From: Planomonospora sp. ID67723
Lineage (GTDB): Bacteria; Actinomycetota; Actinomycetes; Streptosporangiales; Streptosporangiaceae
Reading direction: 5' to 3'
Length of the DNA: 64,000 nt
Assembly (NCBI RefSeq): GCF_015711605.1
Contig: NZ_JABTEZ010000002.1
Span: forward strand, 682,001-746,000
Part shown: one piece after another, positions 25,555 to 33,935 of the stretch
How the letters are laid out: the number at the start of each line of letters is the position of its first letter
Position numbering within the stretch: the stretch's first letter is position 1
Translations under genes and position numbers: made by a program
Notes under the pieces: model-generated
Database searches by the model: none
What the model saw: only the letters and a program-made list of their open reading frames with translations
Told to the model about the DNA's origin: nothing

Positions 25555-26010
25555 TCACGCCCCGGGGTGCGAAGCCGGTGCCGGGTGGAGGTCGAAGGCG
25601 CACCACACGGTGCGTCCGAGCGCGCCGCGGTCGCGCACGCCCCAGCGCCCGCCGGACAGCTCCCGGACGATGGCCAGACCGCGTCCCCGCTCCACGTCGT
25701 CCGGTACGGCGTCGCAGGCGCGGGGCCGTGAGGAGTCCCCGCCCGGATCCGTGACCTCCACGCGCAGGAGGTCGGCCGTCCGGACGAGCACGAGGAGCAT
25801 CAGATCGCACGGCCCGCCGGCGGCGTGCACGGCGGCGTTGGCGACGAGCTCGGAGGTGGCCAGCCGTACGTTCTCGTAGGCGGGATGGTCGGCTCCGAGC
25901 CATTCCCGCACGCAGACGCGGGCCTGTGAGGCGGAGGCGGGATCGAGCGTCAGATAGGCCTCTCCGAGGATTTCCGATCCGACTTCTCCGGGGCTGATGA
26001 CTGCGTTCAT
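25555..26010 (-). CDS. RsbW-like ATP-binding protein (anti-sigma factor type)
   Basis: 151 residues from the ATG at 26010. A GHKL ATPase domain is visible: ENVRLATSELVANAAVHA (N box), VEVTDPGG (G1) and RGLAIVRELSG (G2). Such stand-alone HATPase_c_2 proteins act as anti-sigma kinases or regulators in actinomycetes. The gene is divergent from an XRE/DUF5753 regulator followed by a DUF397 gene, a set of three that recurs in streptomycete-like genomes and is linked there to development and antibiotic control. Confidence 0.88.
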   Translation of the reverse strand: MNAVISPGEVGSEILGEAYLTLDPASASQARVCVREWLGADHPAYENVRLATSELVANAAVHAAGGPCDLMLLVLVRTADLLRVEVTDPGGDSSRPRACDAVPDDVERGRGLAIVRELSGGRWGVRDRGALGRTVWCAFDLHPAPASHPGA

Positions 26011-26147
26011 GTTCCATCCGCTCGGCGGTGGGTTCGCGGATTCGTCTCCCGAGCATCGCACTCTTTGGATACGGTCTGTAGCGGAACGACCACGATCATG
26101 GTCAACGGAATCTGTGAAATGGGCTGTGAAACCGAGGGGGGTGCCCG

Positions 26148-26981
26148 ATGCCCAGACCCAGCGAGCTCGACCCCAGCGTGTCGCCGATCGCCTTCTTCGG
26201 CTACGAGCTGCGGAGATACCGGCAGGAGGCCGGGCTGACCCAGTCGAAGCTGGCCAGCCGGGCCGGGTTCGCGCTGGGCACGATCTCGATGGCGGAGACC
26301 GGCCGGCGTCCTCCGACGGAGGATTTCGCACGGCGCTGCGACGAGGCGCTGGGCGTGGACGGGGCGCTCATCCGGATCAAAGAGATGATCGACAATGTCT
26401 CGGCCCGGCTGCCCGCCTGGTTCCGGCCGTGGGCGGAGATCGAGCAGACCGCCGAGGTGCTGCGAACCTGGGAACCGCTCATCGTGCCGGGTCTGCTCCA
26501 GACCGAGGACTACGCGCGGGTGCTGTTCAGCGGCGAGCCGCGCGCCTCGGCAGGGGGAGTGGAGCGGGACGTCGCCGCCCGGATGGAGCGTCAGCGCATC
26601 CTGGAGCGGGAGAACCCGCCCATGCTCTGGGTGGTCATCGACGAGGGCGTGCTCGGCCGCCGCATCGGTGACGACGCGATCATGGCGGCGCAGCTCGGCC
26701 GCCTCCTGGAGGCCGCCCGGCTGCCGCACGTCACCGTCCAGGTGCTGCCCTTCGTGGCGGGCAGCACCGTCGGCCTGCTGGGCGGTTTCGTCATTGCGCA
26801 GGTCCGGGGCCTTGCCAATACTGTCTACATGGAGTCGGCTGGCCAGGGCCAGGTGACCGACCGGCCCGACGACGTGGCGGACATCACCACCAAATATGAG
26901 GCGATCCGCGCGGAGGCGCTCCCTCAGCGGGCATCGCTGGAACTCGTTCGGGAGATGAGAGACCGATGGATCGGGAACTGA
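26148..26981 (+). CDS. XRE-family regulator with DUF5753 (Scr1 type)
   Basis: 277 residues. The N-terminal helix-turn-helix reads LRRYRQEAGLTQSKLASRAGF with TISMAETGRRPP; the rest is the DUF5753/Scr1 domain (RPWAEIEQTAEVLRTWEPL, PGLLQTEDYARVLF and VQVLPFVAG are diagnostic). A GAGGGGGG ribosome site precedes the ATG. It overlaps the DUF397 gene by 16 bp. In streptomycetes such regulators pair with a DUF397 protein that counteracts them; the same logic is likely here. Confidence 0.94.
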   Translation: MPRPSELDPSVSPIAFFGYELRRYRQEAGLTQSKLASRAGFALGTISMAETGRRPPTEDFARRCDEALGVDGALIRIKEMIDNVSARLPAWFRPWAEIEQTAEVLRTWEPLIVPGLLQTEDYARVLFSGEPRASAGGVERDVAARMERQRILERENPPMLWVVIDEGVLGRRIGDDAIMAAQLGRLLEAARLPHVTVQVLPFVAGSTVGLLGGFVIAQVRGLANTVYMESAGQGQVTDRPDDVADITTKYEAIRAEALPQRASLELVREMRDRWIGN

Positions 26982-27169
26982 GAGAAGCCCTGTGGGCGAA
27001 GTCGCCGTTCTCCGGCGGCAACGGCGGCAACTGCGTGGAGATCGCCAAGCTGCCGGGCGGCCGGGTCGGCGTCCGCGACAGCAAGGATCGGTCTGGTCCG
27101 GCACTGGTGTTCACTCCGTCCGAGTGGACCGCTTTCACCCGCTGGGTCCGTACGGACGACACGGTCTGA
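26966..27169 (+). CDS. DUF397 domain protein
   Basis: 67 residues, the usual size. The motif WAKSPFSGGNGGNCVEIA, then VGVRDSKDRSGPALVFTPSEW, is the complete DUF397 signature. It overlaps the end of the XRE/DUF5753 gene, so the pair is co-translated. Known family members relieve or modulate repression by the adjacent regulator; some pairs have been discussed as toxin-antitoxin-like. A long terminator hairpin follows. Confidence 0.95.
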   Translation: MDRELREALWAKSPFSGGNGGNCVEIAKLPGGRVGVRDSKDRSGPALVFTPSEWTAFTRWVRTDDTV

Positions 27170-27185
27170 ACGCATGCCGTACGAC

Positions 27186-27228
27186 CCTGCACGGCCGCGC
27201 CCGGCACACGGGGGCGCGGCCGTGCAGG
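27186..27228. terminator. Long hairpin terminator
   Basis: Perfect 17-bp stem from CCTGCACGGCCGCGCCC (27186-27202) to its complement at 27212-27228, loop 9 nt. It sits between the DUF397 stop and the convergent small secreted-protein gene, so it can end both transcripts. Confidence 0.88.
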
Positions 27229-27250
27229 AGCGTCCTGCGGGTGGAACCGG

Positions 27251-27556
27251 TCAGCGGGTCTCCACCCAGATGTCGACGATCTGGTGCGGGGTGATGCCGG
27301 TGACCGAGGCGGTTCCGGCGGGCTGCCACGGGCCGATGATCGGGATCAGGCCGATCTCCGGCAGGAAGTGGCGCTGAAGCACCCGGATCCGGTGCTCGCC
27401 CGCGCCGGTGGCGCAGTAGCTGGAGGCCTGCCGTCCGGAGACCTGGTAACTGCAGTCCGTGGGCGCGGCGGAGGCGCCGGGGGCGGTCGCCGTGACCATC
27501 GCGGTGGTCAGGAACGCGGCCGCCGAAACGACCGCCGCCCGTTTTCTGGCGTTCAT
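27251..27556 (-). CDS. Small secreted protein, hypothetical
   Basis: 101 residues from the ATG at 27556 with CAGGAG upstream. A signal peptide (KRAAVVSAAAFLTTAMVTA, cleavage about APGASAAP) leads to a mature domain of about 65 residues with two Cys (TDCSYQVSG and SSYCATGAG) that could form a disulfide. No enzyme motif recognised. Upstream lies a perfect TAGGAAA-C-TTTCCTA palindrome in an AT-rich promoter, so expression is probably controlled. Confidence 0.82.
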   Translation of the reverse strand: MNARKRAAVVSAAAFLTTAMVTATAPGASAAPTDCSYQVSGRQASSYCATGAGEHRIRVLQRHFLPEIGLIPIIGPWQPAGTASVTGITPHQIVDIWVETR

Positions 27557-27627
27557 GCATGACTCCTGAAGGCTGGGGACGTCGTGAGCATGCAGGCGGG
27601 GCCGCTGCAGCGGCCGGCGCTTATCTA

Positions 27628-27642
27628 TAGGAAACTTTCCTA
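27628..27642. promoter_or_regulatory. Perfect palindrome upstream of secreted protein gene
   Basis: TAGGAAA C TTTCCTA, seven-base arms around a single central C, followed on the plus strand by a further partial copy (AAAGGAAAAG). It is the most AT-rich spot in the surrounding DNA and lies 72 bp from the start at 27556, in operator position. The binding protein is unknown. Apart from this site, 27557-27880 shows nothing else I can support. Confidence 0.6.
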
Positions 27643-27880
27643 AAGGAAAAGTAGACCTCCCCCGTCCCAGGGTCAACACCTCGGCGAACGTCATCGGGAA
27701 ACGCCTCTTCCGTGGGAAAACATGACGCGGCGGGCCGTGTGCGGGCATCTGGTATCACGACTTACCCGACACAAGAGAAAGGCGATATCGGCTCATGTTG
27801 TACCGGCCGGTCGCCGAGCACTTCCGACGATTCACCACTTCGTAGGATTTCGGCGTCCCCGGCATGCCTACGCTGGTCCC

Positions 27881-28450
27881 GTGATCAGATCTCGTACGGC
27901 CGCCGCCCTCGCGGCGACCGCTCTTCTGCTGGCCGCGGGATGCGGCACCGCCGGGAACGACGCGGCCGGTCCGGCCGCCACGTCCCCGGCCGCGACCGGC
28001 TCCGGCGAGCCGTCGGAGCCGGTCGCGACCCCGAAGGCGTCCGTTCCGCAGGAGCTGGCGTTCACCGCCAGGACGCTGGGCGGCCAGACCTTCGAGGGGG
28101 CGAGCCTCGCGGGCAAGCCGGTGGTCTTCTGGTTCTGGGCGCCGTGGTGCCTCAAGTGCCGTTCGGAGGCGCCCGCGGTCAGGTCCGCGGCGGAGAAGTA
28201 CGGCGACGTCGCCTTCGTGGGGGTCGCGAGCCTCGACACCGAGGCCGCGATGAAGGAGTTCGTCCGGAGCACCGGGACCGGGACCATCGTGCAGCTCTCC
28301 GACGAGAAGGGCGCGGTGTGGACCAGGCTGGGCGTCAGCCAGCAGTCCACGTTCGTGTTCATGAAGCCGGACGGCTCGACGGAGAAGGCCTCGGGCCCGC
28401 TCGGCTCGGGGGAGCTGGACGGGCACGTCGAGAAGCTGCGCGCCGGATAG
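27881..28450 (+). CDS. Thioredoxin-domain lipoprotein (TlpA/ResA-like)
   Basis: 189 residues from the GTG at 27881; the frame upstream is open but non-coding in character. The signal peptide ends in a lipobox (LAAGC). The thioredoxin fold has the active site WCLKC (about residues 89-93) within FWFWAPWCLKCRSEAP. It reduces or exchanges disulfides outside the membrane and would receive electrons from the CcdA-like protein encoded 9 bp downstream. Confidence 0.92.
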   Translation: MIRSRTAAALAATALLLAAGCGTAGNDAAGPAATSPAATGSGEPSEPVATPKASVPQELAFTARTLGGQTFEGASLAGKPVVFWFWAPWCLKCRSEAPAVRSAAEKYGDVAFVGVASLDTEAAMKEFVRSTGTGTIVQLSDEKGAVWTRLGVSQQSTFVFMKPDGSTEKASGPLGSGELDGHVEKLRAG

Positions 28451-28459
28451 CGCCGGACG

Positions 28460-29326
28460 GTGTCTGCCGACCTTCCGCTCGCCCTGGCGCTGGCCGCGGG
28501 CACGGTCGCCGCGTTCAACCCGTGCGGCTTCGCGATGCTCCCCGCGTATCTCACCATGCTGATCAACGACGGGCCGGCCACCGGCGACGGGGCCGTACGG
28601 CGCGGCCCGGTGGCACGGGCGGTGCTGCTGTCGGCCGCGATGACCACCGGGTTCGTCACGGTCTTCGGCCTGTTCGGGCTGGTCGTGACCTCGCTGGCCG
28701 TCTCCGTCGGGCGGTACCTGCCATGGGCGACTGTCATGATCGGGATCGCCCTGACCGGGCTCGGCCTCTGGCTGCTGAGCGGCAGGGAGCTCCTGGTCCG
28801 CGTGTCCTCACTCGGCGCCGGCCGCGTCACCGCCTCCCCGGTCTCGCTGTACGGCTACGGCCTGTCCTACGCCGTGGCCTCCCTGTCCTGCACCGCCGGG
28901 CCGTTCCTCGCGGTCACCTCCGCCTCCCTGGCCGGTGGCGGCGTCCTGGGCGGCCTGGCCGTCTTCGTCGCCTACGCGGCGGGCATGGGGCTGGTCGTCA
29001 CCCTGCTCTCGCTGGCCGTGGCGCTGGCGCGCGGCGCGGTGGTCGCCCGGATGCGCCGCATCCTGCCCCACGTGCCGCGGATCAGCGGGGGACTCCTCGT
29101 GGCGGCCGGGCTGTACGTCGTCTACTACGGCTGGTACGAGCTGCGCGTCTTCGCGGGATCGTCCGCCGACGACCCGATCGTGGGCGCGGCGACGGCCGTG
29201 CAGGGGGCGGTCGCCTCCGGGGTGGAGGCCCTCGGCGCGGGAGGGATCGCGATCGCGCTCGCCGCGCTCGCCCTCGGCGCGGCCGCACTGCGCCGGGTAC
29301 GGCGTAACGCCGGGCCGCGCCGGTGA
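28460..29326 (+). CDS. CcdA/DsbD-like membrane electron transporter
   Basis: 288 residues, about seven membrane helices. AAFNPCGFAMLPAYL carries the first conserved Cys with the Pro that marks CcdA/DsbD proteins; the second Cys is in SLSCTAGPFLAV. This arrangement passes reducing equivalents from cytoplasmic thioredoxin across the membrane. It directly follows the thioredoxin lipoprotein, its probable acceptor. The C-terminal 60 residues add an extra hydrophobic segment (GGIAIALAALALGAAAL). Confidence 0.9.
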   Translation: MSADLPLALALAAGTVAAFNPCGFAMLPAYLTMLINDGPATGDGAVRRGPVARAVLLSAAMTTGFVTVFGLFGLVVTSLAVSVGRYLPWATVMIGIALTGLGLWLLSGRELLVRVSSLGAGRVTASPVSLYGYGLSYAVASLSCTAGPFLAVTSASLAGGGVLGGLAVFVAYAAGMGLVVTLLSLAVALARGAVVARMRRILPHVPRISGGLLVAAGLYVVYYGWYELRVFAGSSADDPIVGAATAVQGAVASGVEALGAGGIAIALAALALGAAALRRVRRNAGPRR

Positions 29327-29384
29327 CGTCCGCCTGCCCGGCCGGGCTCCCGCCCGCCCGGCCGGGTCCCCGATCGGGACCCGC

Positions 29385-29996
29385 TCAACGCAGGGCCGCG
29401 AACCAGCGTCCCGCCTCCCACCAGCAGTCGGCCGTGCCGAACCCGCTGTCCAGGGCCAGCCGCACCAGGTCGGCGGCCGAGACCGTGGCCCATCCGAACC
29501 AGCCGCCGACGGTCCCGCCGCGGCGGAGCCGGACCCGGTCGACACGGCTCCTCGTGCCGGGAGGTTCCGCCTCGACGACGGCCTCGCCGCCGGGCCGCAC
29601 GAGCTCCCTGACCCTGCGCAGCAGCGCCGAGGGATCGCCGCCGATGCCGATGTTGCCGTCGGCCAGCAGCACGGTCGCCCAGGCGCCGCTGCCCGGCACG
29701 TCGCCGAAGACGTCCCTCAGCAGGGCGAACCCTCCGGCCCGGCGGGTCAGGTGGACGGCGTGCGGGGTGATGTCGATGCCGAGCGCGGGCACGCCCCGGC
29801 GGGCGAGGGCCACGGTGAGCCGTCCCGGTCCGGAGCCGACGTCCAGTGTGGGACCGGCGCACCGGGCCAGGACGGACTCGTCGCCCTCGATCGGCTCCAG
29901 CCAGCGGGCCGCCTCCAGCGCCCTGCGGGTCCCGTCGACATACTCGATCTCGGTCGCCGCCCCGGCGAGGGAGTCGGCGTAGAGCTCACCCATCAT
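29385..29996 (-). CDS. Class I SAM-dependent methyltransferase
   Basis: 203 residues. The SAM motif LDVGSGPGRLTVALARRG (about residues 50-67) and IDITPHAV follow the class I fold; VLLADGNIGIGGDP and VRPGGEAVVEAEPPG complete it. The ATG at 29996 overlaps the stop of the upstream DUF2064 gene (ATGA), so it is the last gene of a coupled set (GT2, DUF2064, methyltransferase). The set probably modifies a lipid or glycan; acceptor unknown. Confidence 0.88.
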   Translation of the reverse strand: MMGELYADSLAGAATEIEYVDGTRRALEAARWLEPIEGDESVLARCAGPTLDVGSGPGRLTVALARRGVPALGIDITPHAVHLTRRAGGFALLRDVFGDVPGSGAWATVLLADGNIGIGGDPSALLRRVRELVRPGGEAVVEAEPPGTRSRVDRVRLRRGGTVGGWFGWATVSAADLVRLALDSGFGTADCWWEAGRWFAALR

Positions 29997-30709
29997 CGGG
30001 GGAGTCCCGCTCCCGTGACGTGGGTTTCGACGTGGGACCCGACGTGGGTCCCGACTCGGACGCCGGTCCCGGTCCCGGTCCCGACGCCGGTCACCGACCG
30101 GAGCACGGCGGCGAACCGGGACCCGGGCGCCTCGGCCGCGACCCTGAGGGCGTCGTCCGCGTCGTCCACGTCGGTCAGCTCCGGCATGACCGCCACCGAC
30201 AGCCCGGCCCCGCGCAGCCGCGCCAGCAGGGCGGCCCCGGTGTCCGGCCGGGACATGGGCACGCCGTGCAGCAGCTCGGGGCCGGGGCGGCGCAGGCCCA
30301 GCAGCCAGAAGCCGCCGTCGGAGGCGGGGCCGTACACCGCGTCGTGGCCGGCCAGCGCCCCGGCGGCGGCCAGCAGCAGATCCGGGGCCACCTGCGGGGT
30401 GTCCATGCCGATCAGGACGGCGGGTTCCGGGTGGAGCCGGCAGGCGTCGGCGAAGGCCGCGGCGAGCCGCTCGTCGAGACCGGCGCCGCGCTGCGCGATC
30501 ACGGTGAACCCCGCAGGCAGCCACGTCCCGGGGAGCCCGTCGAGGGCCAGGACGCGGTGCCGTACCGGTGTGGCGGCGACGGCGCGCAGGGTGTCCTCCA
30601 GCGCCGCGGCGGCCAGGCGCGCGGCCTGGCCGGGGGTGAACGGCGGGGTCAGGCGGGTCTTGACCCGTCCGGCCACCGGCTCCTTCGCGATGACCACGAG
30701 CTGCGTCAT
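29993..30709 (-). CDS. DUF2064/TIGR04282-type glycosyltransferase-like protein
   Basis: 238 residues. VVIAKEPVAGRVKTRLTPPF at the N-terminus is diagnostic of the DUF2064 group, which has a nucleotide-sugar-transferase fold; VLIGMDTPQVAPDLL and YGPASDGGFWLLGL (metal and nucleotide site) follow. The C-terminus carries short repeats (GTGTGTG, then VGTHVGSHVETHV) outside the fold. It overlaps both neighbours by 4 bp, so GT2, DUF2064 and methyltransferase are co-translated. Exact donor and acceptor unknown. Confidence 0.9.
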   Translation of the reverse strand: MTQLVVIAKEPVAGRVKTRLTPPFTPGQAARLAAAALEDTLRAVAATPVRHRVLALDGLPGTWLPAGFTVIAQRGAGLDERLAAAFADACRLHPEPAVLIGMDTPQVAPDLLLAAAGALAGHDAVYGPASDGGFWLLGLRRPGPELLHGVPMSRPDTGAALLARLRGAGLSVAVMPELTDVDDADDALRVAAEAPGSRFAAVLRSVTGVGTGTGTGVRVGTHVGSHVETHVTGAGLPR

Positions 30710-31398
30710 ACCGTCTCTCCCACGACCTCTTCCACGGGCCTTCTCGCGACCTCCGCCATGACGCGCCGCATGTCGCCGACGGCCCGCAGGGTCCCGCGGA
30801 CCGTGCCGGTCACCTTGGACCGGCCGGCGCGGGGCAGATAGTCCACCCGGGTCTCGGCGATCTGCCAGCCGGCCGCCGCGGCGCGCAGCACCATCTCCAG
30901 CGGGTAGCCGAAGCGGCGGTCGGTCAACCCCAGGCTGAGGAGCGCGGCGCGCCTGCCCGCGCGCATCGGGCCGAGATCGTGCAGCCGTGCGCCGGTGCGC
31001 CGCCGCAGGCTCGCGGCCAGTACGGCGTTGCCCGCCCGGGCGTGCACCGGCCAGGAGGCTCCCGGCCGAGGGACACGCCGGCCGAGCACCAGGTCGCTCC
31101 AGCCCGTCCGCACCGGGCCGGCGACGAGCGGCAGCTGACGGGGGTCGAGGGAGGCGTCGGCGTCCATGAAGCACACGATGTCGGCGGTGGCGGCGAGCAA
31201 CCCGGCATGGCAGGCGGCGCCGAACCCGCGCCGGGGCTCACCGACCACCAGCGCGCCGTATTCGGCGGCGACCTCGGCGGAGCGGTCGGTGGAGCCGTTG
31301 TCGACCACGATCGGACGGTAGCCGTAGGGCATGCGCCCGAGCACCCACGGGAGCGCGGACTCCTCGTCGAGACATGGCAGCACCACGTCGATCTTCAT
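30706..31398 (-). CDS. Family 2 glycosyltransferase
   Basis: About 230 residues from the ATG at 31398, which places KIDVVLPCLDEESALPWVL at the N-terminus as expected; the frame continues to 31431. GT-A features: PIVVDNGSTDRSAEVAA, CFMDADASLDP (DxD) and GRRVPRPGASWPVHAR. This resembles polyprenyl-phosphate sugar transferases but lacks the C-terminal membrane helices of some members. First gene of the coupled set; it starts 95 bp from the divergent membrane gene. Confidence 0.9.
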   Translation of the reverse strand: MKIDVVLPCLDEESALPWVLGRMPYGYRPIVVDNGSTDRSAEVAAEYGALVVGEPRRGFGAACHAGLLAATADIVCFMDADASLDPRQLPLVAGPVRTGWSDLVLGRRVPRPGASWPVHARAGNAVLAASLRRRTGARLHDLGPMRAGRRAALLSLGLTDRRFGYPLEMVLRAAAAGWQIAETRVDYLPRAGRSKVTGTVRGTLRAVGDMRRVMAEVARRPVEEVVGETV

Positions 31399-31493
31399 GA
31401 TTCCGACCGTAGACCGGACGGCGCCGGACAACCCTTACGAAGTGGTGACGTGCTTCCGGGAAACCTCCAGCTCAGACCTACGGTGAGAAGGTG

Positions 31494-32921
31494 ATGGAAA
31501 GCGGGCGGCCTCAGGCCGGAAGGACGGCCGACCGCCGGGGGGCGGCTGAGGGCCGCCGGGCCCGGCGGGGGACACGTGCCGTCCGGCGCCTGCGACGGGG
31601 GACGGAAGCCGCCTCCCACCTGTGGCGGGAAACGGGGCGAGACCCCCGCGTGCGGCGGTTCGCGCCGGCCGCCTGGGCCGCGCTGGTCGTCGCGGCCTTC
31701 GCGGCGGGCGCCGTCCTGCACGGCTTCGGCGCCCTCGCCATCGACCATCTGCCGCCGCTGCACGGCCACTTCCGCGTCCTGACGGTCACGCTGCTGCCCG
31801 CCGCCGCCTTCGCGGCCGTCGCGGTCGCGGTGCTGCCGCCCTTGGTCGTGCGGTCGGGCTTCGGGCGGGCGCTGGCCGTCACCTACGGCTGCGCCCTGGC
31901 CTGGACGGTGCTGCTGGCCGTCTCGGCCGACGGGCTGGCGGCGCCGTTCACCCATCCGGAGGAGTACCCGGCGGCGCTGCCCGCGGTGGGCGGCGACCCG
32001 CTGGGCTGGCTGGCGGGTTTCACCGAGCGCCTGCCGGAGTACCCGACCCACGTGCGCGGGCATCCGCCGCTGCCGGTGCTCGTCGTGTGGGCGCTCGCGG
32101 CGGCCGGCCTGCCGGGGCCGCTGCCGGCGGCGCTGCTGGCCGTCCTCACCGGCTGCTCCGCCTCGGTGGCGATCGCGCTGACCGTGCGGCGGCTCTCCGG
32201 CGAGGAGGCGGCCCGCCGGGCGCTGCCGTACCTGGCGCTCACGCCCGCCTCCGTCTGGATCGCCACCAGCATGGACGCCTTCTTCGCCGGGGTGGGGGCG
32301 TGGGGCGTCGCCCTGCTGGTCCTCGGCCGGGGCCGTGCGGCGCGGATCGCCTGCGCGGCCGCCGGGGGAACGCTGCTGGGCGCGCTGCCGTACCTCAGCT
32401 ACGGGCTGGTCCCCTACCTGCTCATCCCCGTGGCGGTCGCGGTGGCCGTCCGGCCGCCGCGGGCCGCCGTGCTCGCCGCCCTGGCCGGGGCCGCCTCGGT
32501 GACGGCCGCGTTCGCCGCGGGGGGCTTCCTCTGGCCCGCCGGGGTGCTGGCCACCCACGCGGAATGGGCGGCCGACCCCGGCGCGGCCCGGCCGTACCTG
32601 TACTTCCTGGTGGCCAACCTGGCCGTGCTGGCCCTGCTGACGGGCCCCGCCACCGCCGCCGGGCTGGCACGGCTCGCGCCCGGCGCGGAGCCGGCCGGAC
32701 GGGCCGCCGGGCGCGGCGTCGGCGTCGTGGTCGCCGCGGCCCTGGTGGCGGTGCTCGCCCTGGACGTCAGCGGGGTGACACGGGGGGAGGTGGAACGCAT
32801 CTGGGTGCCCTACGCGCTCTGGATCGGCCTGGCCGCGAGCCTGACGGACGGCCGCCGCCCGCTCGCGGCCCAGGCCCTGACCGGGCTGCTGCTCCAGGGC
32901 CTGGTCGTCTCCCCCTGGTGA
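31494..32921 (+). CDS. Polytopic membrane protein, possible mannosyltransferase-like
   Basis: About 475 residues. A basic N-terminal 55 residues precede ten or more membrane segments (AAWAALVVAAFAAGAVLHGF onward). The loop YPTHVRGHPPLPVLVVWAL, and WIATSMDAFFAGVGAW further on, resemble GT-C/GT39-type glycosyltransferases, but no clear catalytic acidic pair is obvious. It is divergent from the GT2 set and convergent with the epimerase, so a role in polyprenyl-linked glycan or lipid assembly is plausible. The ATG at 31494 and GTG at 31491 are alternatives. Confidence 0.78.
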   Translation: MESGRPQAGRTADRRGAAEGRRARRGTRAVRRLRRGTEAASHLWRETGRDPRVRRFAPAAWAALVVAAFAAGAVLHGFGALAIDHLPPLHGHFRVLTVTLLPAAAFAAVAVAVLPPLVVRSGFGRALAVTYGCALAWTVLLAVSADGLAAPFTHPEEYPAALPAVGGDPLGWLAGFTERLPEYPTHVRGHPPLPVLVVWALAAAGLPGPLPAALLAVLTGCSASVAIALTVRRLSGEEAARRALPYLALTPASVWIATSMDAFFAGVGAWGVALLVLGRGRAARIACAAAGGTLLGALPYLSYGLVPYLLIPVAVAVAVRPPRAAVLAALAGAASVTAAFAAGGFLWPAGVLATHAEWAADPGAARPYLYFLVANLAVLALLTGPATAAGLARLAPGAEPAGRAAGRGVGVVVAAALVAVLALDVSGVTRGEVERIWVPYALWIGLAASLTDGRRPLAAQALTGLLLQGLVVSPW

Positions 32922-32933
32922 GAGATCCCCCGG

Positions 32934-33935
32934 TCAGCCCAGCGGCGCGGTGGAGAACTCCCTCATCCCGGCGGCGAACCCGACGGCCGCGCGGAAGCCG
33001 AGCTCCTCGCGGGCCCGGTCCGGCGAGGCCACGATGTGCCGCACGTCGCCGAGGCGGTACTCGCCCGTTACCACCGGCTCGGGGCCGCCGCGCTCGGACG
33101 CCAGGGCGGCGGCCAGCTCCCCGACGGTGTGCGGGACTCCGCTGGCCACGTTGTAGGCGACCAGCCGCCCCGGCTCCCGCACGCCCGCCGCCGCCAGGTT
33201 CGCCTCGGCGACGTCGCGGACGTGGACGAAGTCGCGCCGCTGCCGGCCGTCCTCGAACACCCGGGGTGCCGAACCCCGCTCCAGGGCCGACCGGAAGATC
33301 GCCGCCACCCCGGAGTAGGGGGTGTCGCGGGGCATCCGGGGCCCGTACACGTTGTGGTAGCGCAGGGCGACGGCCGTGCCGCCGGTCTCGCGCGCCCAGC
33401 CCGCGGCCAGGTGCTCCTGGGCGAGCTTGGTGGTGGCGTAGGCGTTGCGCGGATCGGTCGGGGCGTCCTCGCCGATGGTCGCGGGATCCAGCGCCGCCCC
33501 GCACCGCGGGCAGCACGGCTCGAACCGCCCCCGCTCCAGGTCCCGTACGGCGCGCGGGCCCGGCCGGACCCGGCCGTGCTCGGCGCAGGCGTAGGAGCCC
33601 TCGCCGTAGACCACCATCGAGGAGGCCAGCACGAGGCGGCCGACGCCGTGCCGGGCCATCGCCGCCAGCAGTACGGCCGTGCCGTACACGTTGACCGACG
33701 CGTAGCCGGGAAGGTCGGTCACGTCCACGCCCAGCCCCACCTTGGCCGCCTGGTGGAGGACCAGGTCGACGCCCCGCAACGGCCCGTCGAGAGCCCGCTC
33801 GTCGCGGACGTCCCCGACGGCCACGCCCGCCGCGGCTCGCAGGTCGAGGCCGGCGACCTCGTGCCCGGCCCGCCGGAAGGCCTCGGCCACGTGGCCGCCG
33901 ATGAACCCGGCGGCACCGGTGATCAGCACTCTCAC
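32934..33935 (-). CDS. NAD-dependent epimerase/dehydratase with zinc-ribbon-like insertion
   Basis: 333 residues from the GTG at 33935. Extended-SDR fold: ITGAAGFIGGHVAEAF nucleotide loop, LVLASSMVVYGEG with catalytic Ser, and YATTK (Tyr-xxx-Lys). Between SSMVVYGEG and the YxxxK lies a segment of about 55 residues with Cys at CAEHG and CCPRCG, like a small zinc ribbon, which most sugar epimerases lack. HNVYGPRMP and DFVHVRDVAEA follow normally. It probably acts on a nucleotide sugar for the adjacent glycosyltransferases. Confidence 0.9.
   Translation of the reverse strand: MRVLITGAAGFIGGHVAEAFRRAGHEVAGLDLRAAAGVAVGDVRDERALDGPLRGVDLVLHQAAKVGLGVDVTDLPGYASVNVYGTAVLLAAMARHGVGRLVLASSMVVYGEGSYACAEHGRVRPGPRAVRDLERGRFEPCCPRCGAALDPATIGEDAPTDPRNAYATTKLAQEHLAAGWARETGGTAVALRYHNVYGPRMPRDTPYSGVAAIFRSALERGSAPRVFEDGRQRRDFVHVRDVAEANLAAAGVREPGRLVAYNVASGVPHTVGELAAALASERGGPEPVVTGEYRLGDVRHIVASPDRAREELGFRAAVGFAAGMREFSTAPLG

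Noticed and set aside
25210-25731. Plus-strand frames across 25.2-25.7 kb
   Set aside because: They overlap the RsbW-like gene on the other strand, lack ribosome sites and encode Arg/Gly-rich strings.
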